Positions 1 to 8,237 of a stretch of 64,000 nucleotides of DNA are shown piece after piece (the first letter of the stretch is position 1; every line of letters begins with the position of its first letter). Under the pieces are notes generated by a model, which was given only the letters and a program-made list of their open reading frames with translations, did no database searches and was not told the origin of the DNA. Both the position numbers and the translations under genes were made by a program. The stretch comes from Lachnospiraceae bacterium (GTDB lineage Bacteria > Bacillota > Clostridia > Lachnospirales > Lachnospiraceae). Location of the stretch: NCBI GenBank assembly GCA_015057365.1, contig SVEN01000003.1:62001-126000 (forward strand), read 5' to 3'.

Positions 1-225
1 ATCCTCTCCACTCCAAAAGAACCGGATGTATCCGGACTTCCTTTAAACGAAAAAGAAATCGAAATCATGAAGCTGGTGGCAGAAGGATTGAATAATAAAG
101 AAATCGCACAGACCCTCTTCTTATCCGAGGGTACCGTACGGAATTATTTAAGCAGTACACTGGAAAAGCTGGAGCTTCGCGATCGCACCCAGCTGGCCAT
201 TTATTATTATAAGCACGTACACTAG
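1..225 (+). CDS. LuxR/NarL-type response regulator, C-terminal end only
   Basis: Partial gene: the reading frame is open from the window edge to the TAG at 223-225 and gives 74 residues. The visible part is a LuxR/GerE helix-turn-helix, with the hallmark order LNEKEIEIMKLVAEG, NNKEIAQTL and SEGTVRNYLS, followed by the final helix and a short tail. Such domains bind DNA as dimers at the end of two-component response regulators; the receiver domain would lie outside the window, so the signal and target genes cannot be told. It is about 50 bases upstream of tmcAL on the same strand, but nothing links the two functionally. Confidence 0.87.
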   Translation: MLSTPKEPDVSGLPLNEKEIEIMKLVAEGLNNKEIAQTLFLSEGTVRNYLSSTLEKLELRDRTQLAIYYYKHVH

Positions 226-275
226 CGCATTTTTTAGTCTGTTGTTAAAAATAGTGTACCGGAAAGGACCGACTC

Positions 276-1505
276 ATGAAAGTTGCCGGAATAATCGTAG
301 AATACAATCCGTTCCACAAGGGACACGAATATCACATTGCTGAGACACGCCGCGTGACCGGGGCGGATTGTGTGGTGGCGGTCATGAGCGGAAACTTTAC
401 CCAGAGAGGGATTCCGGCTTGTCTCGATAAGTTCACAAGAGCGGAATGTGCTCTTGCCTGCGGTGCGGATGTGGTATTGGAGCTTCCTTTTTGTTACGCC
501 ACCGGCAGTGCCGAGTATTTTGCGGAGGGTGCCGTTACTGTTTTAGATAAACTGGGCTGTGTGGACAGCCTTTGCTTCGGTACGGAGGCGGATGTCCCGA
601 TCTCTCTTTATACCGAAACCGCTGCCTTTCTTTGTGAGGAACCGGCCGCCTATAAAAAAACATTACAGGAAGGACTTCGTGCCGGACTTACTTTTCCGCA
701 GGCACGTCTTGCAGCCGCACAACCGCACCTGTCCCGGGAGGCTTTGGCTCTGTTGGAGTCCCCGAACGCCCTGTTAGGTTTGGAATATTGTAAGGCTTTA
801 TACCGCAGAAAGAGTACTATCACCCCATATGCCATCGGCAGAGTGGGTGCCGGCTACCACGAAGAATCAATCGTTTCGGAGCGCTTTTCTTCGGCCACGG
901 CCTTGCGTACTTTACTGACACCGGGGACCGCATTTCCGGCGGCATTTCTTGCTGAACTTCCCACGGCTGCAGCTGCGCTTCTTTCCGAAAAGCCTTATGC
1001 ACCGGTTTTTGCGGAAGATTTTCTTTCGTTATATCGTTATGCCGTTGCCGCAAAGGCCGACCGGCTTTCTTCCTTTGCGGATGTTTCTTCCGAGCTTGCT
1101 GGGCGCCTTCGTAAGCGTTTTCCGTCCTGTGACTACGAGACCTTTCTTGACCATATCAAGACAAAGCAGTATACCCGCACCCGGATTGAGCGGTGCTTTG
1201 TACACATCCTATTGGATTTGGAACAGTCCGCTCTGGACACCTTCCGTAAAAACGAGGTATGCTATGCTCGTATTCTGGGCTTCAAAGAAAGCGCAACCTC
1301 TCTTTTAAAGACATGGAAAAAGACCGCATCTTTGCCGGTCCTTACCAAGCTTGCCCAAAAGTCAAAGCGTTGCAATGCCTCGGAAAACGCTCTTCTTTCC
1401 TATGATATTGCCGCCACCGACCTGTACAACACCATAGTTTTCCAAAAACACGGCGTTCTTTTGTCGGATGACTTTTCATATACTTTTTCAAATGACAGGT
1501 TTTAA
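276..1505 (+). CDS. tmcAL: tRNA(Met) cytidine acetate ligase (YlbM family)
   Basis: This 409-residue protein belongs to the TmcAL/YlbM family, which uses ATP and acetate to make N4-acetylcytidine at the wobble position of elongator tRNA-Met. The N-terminus reads GIIVEYNPFHKGHEYHI, the nucleotidyltransferase-type nucleotide-binding motif with the HKGH signature, and length is normal for the family. Later conserved pieces such as GFKES near residue 330 also fit. The start is preceded by a GGAAAGGA site about 7 bases upstream. In Bacillus ylbM lies close to ylbJ, coaD (ylbI) and rsmD (ylbH), and the same four families are neighbours here although on two strands. Confidence 0.93.
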   Translation: MKVAGIIVEYNPFHKGHEYHIAETRRVTGADCVVAVMSGNFTQRGIPACLDKFTRAECALACGADVVLELPFCYATGSAEYFAEGAVTVLDKLGCVDSLCFGTEADVPISLYTETAAFLCEEPAAYKKTLQEGLRAGLTFPQARLAAAQPHLSREALALLESPNALLGLEYCKALYRRKSTITPYAIGRVGAGYHEESIVSERFSSATALRTLLTPGTAFPAAFLAELPTAAAALLSEKPYAPVFAEDFLSLYRYAVAAKADRLSSFADVSSELAGRLRKRFPSCDYETFLDHIKTKQYTRTRIERCFVHILLDLEQSALDTFRKNEVCYARILGFKESATSLLKTWKKTASLPVLTKLAQKSKRCNASENALLSYDIAATDLYNTIVFQKHGVLLSDDFSYTFSNDRF

Positions 1506-1518
1506 GTGAGACCTTCCT

Positions 1519-2526
1519 ATGACTTTGTCCGTACACTCGCGTTCCCGCCTCATAAAAAGCGCTATGCTTCTCTTTTTGTGTTGTCTGCTTCTCTTCCCCT
1601 CCACAGCCCTTTCCGGGGCTAAAAGCGGGCTCCTGCTCTGGTTCAACCAGGTTCTGCCCAGCCTCCTTCCCTTTTTAATTCTATCCGCTCTGTTTTTATC
1701 TACCGGCCTGTCCGATAGTATTGCAAATCGTCTGTCGCCGGTTCTCTCTCCGATTTTCCGTTGCTCTCCTTCCGGCTGCTACGCTGTCATTATCGGCCTT
1801 GTAGCCGGTCTTCCGGTAGGCGCAAAAACGGTAGCAGCCCTCGTAAGCTCCGGAAAAATCACAAAAAAAGAAGGACAATACCTCCTTCCTCTCTGCAACA
1901 ATCCCAGCCCTTTGTTTTTGTTGGGCTTTATTTCCGTATCCATACTGGAACGACCGGACCTTCGCTATATCGTTTTTCTTATCGTAACCGTATCCTCGGT
2001 TCTGGCTGCTATGCTGCTTAGCCCTCGCACCGGGACATCCGCTGCTCCTAAAGCAAATTTCCGGAAAAATGCTTTCCTCAAACAATCCGGGGAAGCTTCC
2101 GTTTCCGATTCTACCCTCTGTGCTTCTTCAAAGCCGCAGTTTACCTTTTCTTTCCTTCTGCTGGACGCAGCCATTGAACAAGCCTTTTCAGTCCTTACAA
2201 GAGTAGGCGGATACATTATCCTTTTTTCTGTATTAGCCTCTTTACTTGCCGGTCTGCCCCTTCCGGCTCCGATTCTTTCCTGCGCCGGTTCTGCTTTGGA
2301 AATCACCTCGGGAAGTGCCTCTCTGGCCAATCTTCCCCTTCCTTCCTCCGTGCTTCTTCCGCTTGTTACAGGGTTTGTTACCTTTGGCGGGCTTTCTGCC
2401 GCAGCACAAACAAAAAGTGTGCTGACGGGAACCAAGTTCCCGTTCGCACACTATCTTCTCACAAAAGCGGTAGCCGGACTACTTGCCGGACTTCTGATGA
2501 CGGTCTATGTACGGCTACTTGGCTGA
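1519..2526 (+). CDS. ylbJ: YlbJ-type sporulation integral membrane protein
   Basis: A 335-residue polytopic membrane protein with about eight hydrophobic segments. The segments LLLWFNQVLPSLLPF, GLVAGLPVGAKTVAALV and NNPSPLFLLGFI match the YlbJ/nucleoside-recognition (Gate) type pattern. YlbJ is needed for normal sporulation in Bacillus and is thought to act in the mother-cell or forespore membrane; its substrate is unknown. It is somewhat shorter than the Bacillus protein (about 400 residues). It starts 13 bases after tmcAL and is probably cotranscribed. No strong Shine-Dalgarno is seen at the start, so translational coupling is possible. It converges on the coiled-coil gene at 2559 with only 32 bases between and no hairpin. 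Confidence 0.82.
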   Translation: MTLSVHSRSRLIKSAMLLFLCCLLLFPSTALSGAKSGLLLWFNQVLPSLLPFLILSALFLSTGLSDSIANRLSPVLSPIFRCSPSGCYAVIIGLVAGLPVGAKTVAALVSSGKITKKEGQYLLPLCNNPSPLFLLGFISVSILERPDLRYIVFLIVTVSSVLAAMLLSPRTGTSAAPKANFRKNAFLKQSGEASVSDSTLCASSKPQFTFSFLLLDAAIEQAFSVLTRVGGYIILFSVLASLLAGLPLPAPILSCAGSALEITSGSASLANLPLPSSVLLPLVTGFVTFGGLSAAAQTKSVLTGTKFPFAHYLLTKAVAGLLAGLLMTVYVRLLG

Positions 2527-2558
2527 ACAGCCCGCACCTTTAGCGCACATCATAGGAA

Positions 2559-3209
2559 TTACTCTTCCTCGTCGACACCTTCAAGGAACGAATTCTCATC
2601 AAACTCGAAATCATCGTCGAGCTGCTCCTGTGGCTGCTCCTGACGGTTCGGAATCTCCTCCGGCTGCACCTCGCCGTTTAACTCTCTGCGGTTAGCTGCA
2701 ACGATTTCAAGATTCTGATGCATGGACTCAAGCATTGCCTCGGAACGATTCTTTGTTATCTCAAAGGTAGAAGCCAGTAACTGCTCCACACGACCGAGCA
2801 TCTCGTTGGTATATCCGAGAGCGCCCTGACGGATCTGGTCAGCCTCCTCCTGCGCCTGCGCAACCAGCATCTCCGCATGCTCCGTTGCCTGACGCACCAT
2901 TTCATTTGCCTGATAATACGCCTGCTGGGTAATCTCGTTATCGTTTACCAGCATCTGAGCCTGCGCTCTCGCTGCCTGCTCAATGGCAGAAGCCTTATCC
3001 TCCGCATCCGCAATAATGGCGTCGCGGTTCGCAATCATCTTCTGACAACGCTTAATCTCCTCCGGCACCTTTAAGCGTAATTCATCCAGCAAATCATACA
3101 GTTCCTCCTTCGGTACGATTACCTTGGAACCGGAAAACGCGGATGCTTTACAACTCTCTACAAACTCAAAAATCTCCTCAATCAACTGCTCGATTCGCTT
3201 TGTACTCAT
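2559..3209 (-). CDS. Coiled-coil protein, DivIVA/V-ATPase subunit H-like
   Basis: A 216-residue soluble protein that is almost entirely helical. Residues about 55-165 are Ala/Gln/Glu-rich heptads ([19 protein letters not shown], then [19 protein letters not shown]) typical of a long parallel coiled coil, followed by an acidic Pro/Gln-rich tail. Relatives in Lachnospiraceae are usually labelled 'ATPase' or 'vacuolar H+-ATPase subunit H', but I see no nucleotide-binding motif. The general layout resembles DivIVA/GpsB-type scaffold proteins. The start ATG overlaps the coaD stop by four bases, so it is the last gene of an rsmD-coaD operon. Function unknown; a scaffold in the cell envelope is only a guess. 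Confidence 0.8.
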   Translation of the reverse strand: MSTKRIEQLIEEIFEFVESCKASAFSGSKVIVPKEELYDLLDELRLKVPEEIKRCQKMIANRDAIIADAEDKASAIEQAARAQAQMLVNDNEITQQAYYQANEMVRQATEHAEMLVAQAQEEADQIRQGALGYTNEMLGRVEQLLASTFEITKNRSEAMLESMHQNLEIVAANRRELNGEVQPEEIPNRQEQPQEQLDDDFEFDENSFLEGVDEEE

Positions 3210-3697
3210 ACTGACTCTCCTCGCTTCGCTTTTTTATATACATCATCCATAATACACTGCGGTACAAAATGACTGATATCCCCGCCGTATCCGGCAATCT
3301 CCCGCACAATACTGGAACTGAGATATGCATACTCCACATTCGTGGTCAAAAATACGGTATCGATATCCGGCCGCAACCGCTTGTTGGTCTGGGCCAGCTG
3401 CAACTCATACTCAAAGTCCGTAACCGCTCTGAGACCACGGATAATGGTACGGGTACCGTACTCTCTTGCGCAATCCACCAGCAACCCGTCAAAAGAAATA
3501 ATTCGTACATTCGGTAAATCCGCGGTTACGCGCTTTAATAATTCGATACGCTCCTCCGTAGAAAACATATTCTTCTTCGTGCTGTTTCTCAATACGCCGA
3601 TAATCAACTCATCTACGATTTCCGACGCCCGTTTTATAATATCCAGATGTCCCAATGTCACCGGGTCAAAGCTCCCCGGATAAAGTGCTCTTCTCAT
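3206..3697 (-). CDS. coaD: Phosphopantetheine adenylyltransferase
   Basis: CoaD transfers AMP from ATP to 4'-phosphopantetheine, the penultimate step of coenzyme A synthesis, in the cytosol. The 163-residue protein has the T/HxGH nucleotidyltransferase motif within [16 protein letters not shown] (residues 6-21), the RGLR segment near residue 88 and the C-terminal SSSIVREIA motif near residues 127-135, all diagnostic. Length is exactly the usual one. It overlaps rsmD by four bases upstream and the coiled-coil gene by four bases downstream, indicating translational coupling. The rsmD-coaD pair is conserved across Firmicutes. Confidence 0.97.
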   Translation of the reverse strand: MRRALYPGSFDPVTLGHLDIIKRASEIVDELIIGVLRNSTKKNMFSTEERIELLKRVTADLPNVRIISFDGLLVDCAREYGTRTIIRGLRAVTDFEYELQLAQTNKRLRPDIDTVFLTTNVEYAYLSSSIVREIAGYGGDISHFVPQCIMDDVYKKAKRGESV

Positions 3698-4248
3698 AAC
3701 TGCCTCTTTTCCAAAAAAATATGTTTATTGGACCCGTAGCTCTTCTCTCTGTAAATCGAAAAACCCAAAGACTCCGCATAGGACATGTCCGTATCTACGG
3801 AAGCCTCTACAATAATCTTCGTATACTCGTCCACATAAGACACCTGACTAAGGACAGTCAGTACCTTTTCTTCTAAACCGAGGTCGTAAGGCGGATCCAT
3901 AAAAATCAAATCAAAAGGCGCATGCTGCAAGGTACGAAGTACGGATATCACATCTCCCGGCTTTACCTGCGCCTCTGCTTCAAAGCGCGTTGCTTTTAAA
4001 TTGGTCCGGATGCAGGTAAGTGCCTCTCTGTCCTGCTCCACCAGTACCGCTTCTTTTGCTCCGCGACTGAGTGCCTCGATACCGATGGCACCGCTCCCGG
4101 AAAACAAATCCAAAAAAGACGCGCCCGGAATATCCGGCTGCAAAATATTAAACAGCGTCTCCTTAATCCGGTCCGTGGTAGGACGAACTTTGTCTCCTTT
4201 TACCGTGGTCAGACGAATACTTCGTCTGGAACCCGCAATTACTCTCAT
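3694..4248 (-). CDS. rsmD: 16S rRNA (guanine966-N2)-methyltransferase
   Basis: RsmD methylates G966 of 16S rRNA during small-subunit assembly. The 184-residue protein shows the N-terminal RVIAGSRR, the AdoMet-binding loop [19 protein letters not shown] (residues about 46-64) and the catalytic DPPY motif in FMDPPYDL (near residue 122). It is the first gene of the rsmD-coaD-coiled-coil operon; an upstream GGATGAGCG stretch contains the likely ribosome-binding site. Assignment is secure at family level. Confidence 0.95.
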   Translation of the reverse strand: MRVIAGSRRSIRLTTVKGDKVRPTTDRIKETLFNILQPDIPGASFLDLFSGSGAIGIEALSRGAKEAVLVEQDREALTCIRTNLKATRFEAEAQVKPGDVISVLRTLQHAPFDLIFMDPPYDLGLEEKVLTVLSQVSYVDEYTKIIVEASVDTDMSYAESLGFSIYREKSYGSNKHIFLEKRQL

Positions 4249-4332
4249 CGCTCATCCTCCAAACATGCACACTGATATAAGTTTAGTGTATCGCATTCTC
4301 CCTTGAATTGCAACCTTTATTTGTGAATTAGG

Positions 4333-4371
4333 ACAAAAAAACTAGAGGTGTCACCCTCAAGTGACACCCCT
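4333..4371 (-). terminator. Rho-independent terminator after the spore protein gene
   Basis: On the minus strand an 11-base stem (AGGGGTGTCAC pairing with GTGACACCTCT, 4344-4371) is followed by AG and a run of seven T. It lies about 60 bases after the stop of the small acid-soluble spore protein gene and separates it from rsmD. Confidence 0.9.
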
Positions 4372-4433
4372 AATTTCAGACGTTCGGAAACATATCCGTA
4401 TTCTATGCCGTCTTCTTAAATCCAAGCGGATTC

Positions 4434-4637
4434 TTACTTACCGGACATAGACTCTTCCTGACGCTTGATCATCTGACGAACCATCTCGCCACCTACAGAA
4501 CCGTTCTGAGCGCTGGTTAAATCACCGTTGTAACCCTGCTTTAACGGAACACCGATTTCAGATGCAACTTCCATCTTGAAACGATCCATAGCTTCTCTTG
4601 CTTCCGGAACCTCTACACGATTTCTACCTCTGGACAT
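4434..4637 (-). CDS. Alpha/beta-type small acid-soluble spore protein
   Basis: A 67-residue protein of the alpha/beta SASP family, which coats and protects DNA in the dormant spore and is degraded at germination. The family signature is visible: EVASEIGVPL near residues 24-33, GYNGDLTSAQNGSVGGEMVRQMI (given in parts: GYNGDLTS, NGSVGG, MVRQMI). The E/I-G region is where the GPR germination protease cleaves in known members. I chose the ATG at 4637, not the in-frame GTG nine bases upstream, because GAGGAAGGAG sits at the right distance from the ATG. A small GC-rich hairpin (CCCGC/GCGGG, 4656-4668) lies just upstream of the ribosome-binding site. Expression is expected from a forespore sigma-G promoter, but I could not identify one with confidence. 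Confidence 0.95.
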   Translation of the reverse strand: MSRGRNRVEVPEAREAMDRFKMEVASEIGVPLKQGYNGDLTSAQNGSVGGEMVRQMIKRQEESMSGK

Positions 4638-4778
4638 AGTATACACTCCTTCCTCATTTCCCGCGATGCGGGATGTTTCAAAGTTTTATAATCTTCGTAC
4701 CCGCACCGCTTTTGCTGTGTGTGTACCTCTTGATTACGGTGTTATTATATGTCCCTTGCAGAAAAATAAACTGGAAGA

Positions 4779-4961
4779 TTACACCGTTTGTTCCTGTTCC
4801 TTCAAATACTGTTCTTCTTCTTTTTCCTTCCGCGCTTCGTCCACAATAAGCGCAATCAGACCTAGAATACAAAGAGCCGCAAAAAAAGCAAGCACACCGT
4901 TCTGAAACGCAAGCCAGAAAATCACGCCGATAATTATAATTGTAAAAAGAGTTGCTGTCAT
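4779..4961 (-). CDS. Small two-helix membrane protein, unknown function
   Basis: A 60-residue protein with two hydrophobic segments (residues about 4-20 and 23-41) and a highly charged C-terminus (DEARKEKEEEQYLKEQEQ). A GGAGG site lies about 8 bases upstream of the ATG, and a sigma-A type promoter is visible just before it, which together support a real gene. No family recognised. It stands alone between the spore protein gene and the terminator of the DUF2298 gene. Confidence 0.68.
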   Translation of the reverse strand: MTATLFTIIIIGVIFWLAFQNGVLAFFAALCILGLIALIVDEARKEKEEEQYLKEQEQTV

Positions 4962-4981
4962 AGTATTGTCCTCCGAAAATG

Positions 4982-5009
4982 ATTATAGTCAGTAAAAGAA
5001 CCGTAACAA
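4982..5009 (-). promoter_or_regulatory. Sigma-A type promoter for the 60-residue membrane protein
   Basis: On the minus strand TTGTTA (5009-5004), a 16-base spacer and a consensus TATAAT (4987-4982) precede the gene at 4961. The -35 box lies inside one arm of the upstream gene's terminator hairpin, so the two elements are interleaved. Confidence 0.6.
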
Positions 5010-5033
5010 GGACTGTTCCTTATTACGGTTCTT
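4996..5033 (-). terminator. Terminator hairpin after the DUF2298 gene
   Basis: AAGAACCGTAA pairs with TTACGGTTCTT, extended by an AAGGA/TCCTT inner stem with an ACAG loop. The following minus-strand bases are TTACTG, so the U-tract is short. It closes the long glycan operon that runs from about 14 kb. Confidence 0.72.
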
Positions 5034-5065
5034 ACTATACATCACACAGAGTCCAATAAAACGGA

Positions 5066-7465
5066 CTATTTCACTTTTACAATAAAAGTTTGGAAGTAAT
5101 CGGATTCCGACTCACCCTCGTACACTACTTCACCCAAAGATCTTAAATAATCGTAATCCAGTAACGAGTTGCCTTCCGCATCCTTGTACTTAATATACTC
5201 CACTTCGCCTACATATAAATAATCCACATCGTACTGTTGTAACAGCATGGTGCCCAATTCCTTATCCGCACAGCCGTAGATAGCTTCTACATCCGCTGCT
5301 CTGGCATCCACTGCCGCAATATCTCCCTTCCACAGCCACTCATGGGTACGCCAGCCTATAACGGTCGGACAACCGGTCAATGCGGAAATACGGTCATATA
5401 CCACGCCGTTGGTACGATAACTGGAACCATGAGCCTCCAGGATGGTCGGGCGCCCCTCCAGATTCTCGTTAATCCATTCCACCGCTGCCATATCCGCATC
5501 GGAAATATCGGTACTTAACGTAGAATCCAAACAACTGTAACGCTCCCTGTCCTTGTAATCTCCGGCCCATGCCTCCCATGCATACGGGAAGTACTCGATG
5601 CTTCGATACAGCAAGAACAACATCAACGCACCGGCCACAAACTGCTTTCCTGTCTTCGGAAGCAGGAATAAACGTGTAATAATGACTCCCATGCAAACGC
5701 CGAAAAGAATAAATGCCTGATAGGTCAGCTTAAACATGGTATTGGTACGCTGATTATCACTGCCGTAAATATCTCTTACAAAGATAAGCTCCGGCATCAA
5801 AATCAAGCCGATGGCACATAATCCCAGTACCAGAAGGAACAAATCGGAAGCCTTTAAATTCTGCAGCCACGCAAAGAACACATTCTTATGCTCGGTTGCT
5901 GTTACACCGTTTTCTCTTCTCTTCTGCTCTTCCTTAATGGTAATGACCAGATATGCAATTACCGCAGCAATCGGCATTCCCCATACAATAATCATCTGAT
6001 ACGGTACCGTATGTCTGTCACAGATACCGATACCGCTGGCCATACTTTCAAAATGAATGTTAAACATAAATGCCGTCACATAAGAAAGTACGATGAACTC
6101 CGCCGCATGTACCGCGGTCAATATAAATGTCTTCTTCGTAAAACCGCATACCACCGCGTTGGATACCAAAATCACCGCACCGCACACCACAAAGTAAATC
6201 GGGAAATCCCAATAGTTCGTCATCTGAAAAATACCGATTAAGAAGCTCAGCATAATTATCTGCGGATTTAAAAGCTCCTTCTTATAGCTTACCTGTTCAA
6301 GCGTTCCCGCCACCGCAAGCTTCATCCGCTCCTTGCGTACCAGTAAAAATGCAAACAACACCCCGAGCAGGGTCAGTACAAACATAATATTGGTAACATG
6401 AGCATGCAAGTCACCCAGTACCAGGGAATAGGCCGGAAACTCATGAATGGTCTGGTCCGTTGCATCCCCCTGCCATCCGATATAACGGGTCGGGTCAGAG
6501 AACCAGTAGGAAGAATCACCCTCCACACCCATAATCTCACACAATACCGGACCCAGCTTCTGATATACCCAATAGTGGTTAGTACATGCAAAGGTCACAC
6601 CGCAACCTGCCAAAACACCCGCAAACCTAGGAAGCACCTGCTGCAGGAACGGTACGGAAGCCACCGAACGCTTACCCAACATCCGGAATTCTTCGCTTCG
6701 TTCTATCATATACACTTCGAAAATGCGAGCCGCCAGTGCATAAGAAAGCACCACACTGAATGCACCTACGGTCATAAGCGCCAGGTTGTACGCAAGCTTA
6801 ATACTCACACCGGACAATCTGGTCAGATACGTACAGAAATACTGACCGAGATAGTAGTAGTTCAAATCGGTTCCGGAATACCAGAAATCCTCCGGCGGCA
6901 TATAATCGGACTTAAGCATACTGATCATAAAACCGTAGTCCATTCCGCCCTCTGTCTGCCAGGAGAAATCCGGACGGAAACACTTCATGTACAGAAGCAT
7001 TGCAAATACCGCAAAGAACAATACCTCATACCAGATTGCCTTCGGAATCACGGCGGAACCGTCGGTCAGTCCGAAAAACTCTCCCGGTTTCACTTTATTC
7101 TTTTTACAGAAAAAAATCGCCAAACCGTAATTTGCCACAAAGCATATTGCCGGAATCACCAAGCATCCCGCTCCGGTAAATTTTATGATATGCAGAGAGG
7201 AACAAACCCATACAAGCCATCCGCTGATTACGAGACCTAAAATCTTTCCGAAAATATATCCCTTATCCGAAAACTTCCGGAATATATATGCCGTCAGCGG
7301 AAAAAATCCGATTCCCAGTACCAGAAGGGTCGTCCACCACTCTCTGATCGGTGTAAGTTCCTCCTCTCGGAACATTTTACCGGCCCGGTCATATACCAAT
7401 GCAAACGCAATGATTCCGAGAATCGCAAATCCTGCCTCCCACATCCATTTTGTCTTATTTTTCAT
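5066..7465 (-). CDS. DUF2298 (Chlor_Arch_YYY) giant polytopic membrane protein
   Basis: A 799-residue protein with roughly 14 membrane segments. Two stretches match the DUF2298 family: DYGFMISMLKSD followed by GTDLNYYYLGQY near residues 180-205, and a C-terminal extracytoplasmic piece with EAHGSSY, YDRISALTGCPTVIGWRTHEW near residues 675-715 (read here in parts). The family has many aromatic and acidic residues in loops and is generally compared with GT-C glycosyltransferases, but no enzyme activity is established that I know of. It is the last gene of a cluster with two GT2 enzymes and UDP-galactopyranose mutase, which favours a role in transferring or displaying a lipid-linked sugar. I prefer the ATG at 7465 over the TTG twelve bases upstream; AGAGAG is the likely ribosome-binding site. 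Confidence 0.85.
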   Translation of the reverse strand: MKNKTKWMWEAGFAILGIIAFALVYDRAGKMFREEELTPIREWWTTLLVLGIGFFPLTAYIFRKFSDKGYIFGKILGLVISGWLVWVCSSLHIIKFTGAGCLVIPAICFVANYGLAIFFCKKNKVKPGEFFGLTDGSAVIPKAIWYEVLFFAVFAMLLYMKCFRPDFSWQTEGGMDYGFMISMLKSDYMPPEDFWYSGTDLNYYYLGQYFCTYLTRLSGVSIKLAYNLALMTVGAFSVVLSYALAARIFEVYMIERSEEFRMLGKRSVASVPFLQQVLPRFAGVLAGCGVTFACTNHYWVYQKLGPVLCEIMGVEGDSSYWFSDPTRYIGWQGDATDQTIHEFPAYSLVLGDLHAHVTNIMFVLTLLGVLFAFLLVRKERMKLAVAGTLEQVSYKKELLNPQIIMLSFLIGIFQMTNYWDFPIYFVVCGAVILVSNAVVCGFTKKTFILTAVHAAEFIVLSYVTAFMFNIHFESMASGIGICDRHTVPYQMIIVWGMPIAAVIAYLVITIKEEQKRRENGVTATEHKNVFFAWLQNLKASDLFLLVLGLCAIGLILMPELIFVRDIYGSDNQRTNTMFKLTYQAFILFGVCMGVIITRLFLLPKTGKQFVAGALMLFLLYRSIEYFPYAWEAWAGDYKDRERYSCLDSTLSTDISDADMAAVEWINENLEGRPTILEAHGSSYRTNGVVYDRISALTGCPTVIGWRTHEWLWKGDIAAVDARAADVEAIYGCADKELGTMLLQQYDVDYLYVGEVEYIKYKDAEGNSLLDYDYLRSLGEVVYEGESESDYFQTFIVKVK

Positions 7466-7486
7466 ATTCTGTACCAACTCTCTTTA

Positions 7487-8215
7487 TTACTTCTCTTCTT
7501 TACAAGCCTGATTCACCATCTTGTTTATCTTGATAAAGTCACCTACGGCCTTCTTACCGATCTTAAAGATACGCTTCATGTTGATGGAATTGACACCACC
7601 CTGACGCGGACGGAAGGTAATCGGAATATACTTTACCGGAAGCTTCTTCTTTGCAAAAATCACGGAGATTACCACATTGGACAAGTTGTAATCCTTCGGA
7701 ATGAGCGGAAGTACCTTCTTAAGTTCCCCCGCCTGCATCAAACGGAACGGTGTATTGGCATCCGTCAGCTTTACGTGGAATAAAAGGAAGCACACCAGCT
7801 TTAAGGTCTTTGTTACAAATACTCTGGAAGCACCGTCTTCTCTCTTACTGCGATGTCCGATAACCATGGCATACTGATTACGCAGTTCCCAGAACTCATC
7901 AAACTCCTCTGCCTTAGTCTGTCCGTCGGAGTCGGTCTGGAACACAAAATCCGCCCCCTGATCCAATGCATAGTTATAACCGTACAAAAGGGTTGCACCG
8001 TGACCACCGTTCGGCTTGGTTAACGCTATCAACTGCGGATACTTCGATTCCGCCTCTTTTAACATCGCATAAGTATTATCCTTACTGCCGTCATCAATAA
8101 TAACAAGACGGCTGTCCGCTCCGGCCTTCACTGCCACCGGATGCCAATCTTCGATGACACTCTGAATGGTTTCCTGCTCGTTATATGCAGGAATTACAAT
8201 ATATAACTTGTCCAT
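7487..8215 (-). CDS. Family 2 glycosyltransferase (polyprenyl-phosphate type)
   Basis: A 242-residue GT-A fold glycosyltransferase. The N-terminus has YIVIPAYNEQETI, then IDDGSKDNT near residue 42 and TDSDGQ near residue 88 holding the metal-binding acidic residues; the region NTPFRLM near residue 145 is typical of the DPM1/GtrB-like group. It has no obvious C-terminal membrane helices, unlike the second GT2 at 11459. The ATG at 8215 follows AAGGAG with proper spacing, so upstream in-frame codons are discarded. It lies between glf and the DUF2298 gene with gaps of about 22 bases. Likely it charges a polyprenyl phosphate or extends a lipid-linked sugar; donor unknown. Confidence 0.88.
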   Translation of the reverse strand: MDKLYIVIPAYNEQETIQSVIEDWHPVAVKAGADSRLVIIDDGSKDNTYAMLKEAESKYPQLIALTKPNGGHGATLLYGYNYALDQGADFVFQTDSDGQTKAEEFDEFWELRNQYAMVIGHRSKREDGASRVFVTKTLKLVCFLLFHVKLTDANTPFRLMQAGELKKVLPLIPKDYNLSNVVISVIFAKKKLPVKYIPITFRPRQGGVNSINMKRIFKIGKKAVGDFIKINKMVNQACKEEK

Positions 8216-8237
8216 TTCTTCCTTCTCCTTAATAATA

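Noticed and set aside
4434-4646. GTG start nine bases before the spore protein ATG
   Set aside because: The GTG lies at the edge of the Shine-Dalgarno sequence, so the ATG at 4637 is better spaced and gives the usual family N-terminus.
6398-7240. Long open frame on the plus strand opposite the DUF2298 gene
   Set aside because: It lies wholly antisense to a gene with clear family motifs, has no ribosome-binding site and gives a basic, low-complexity product.
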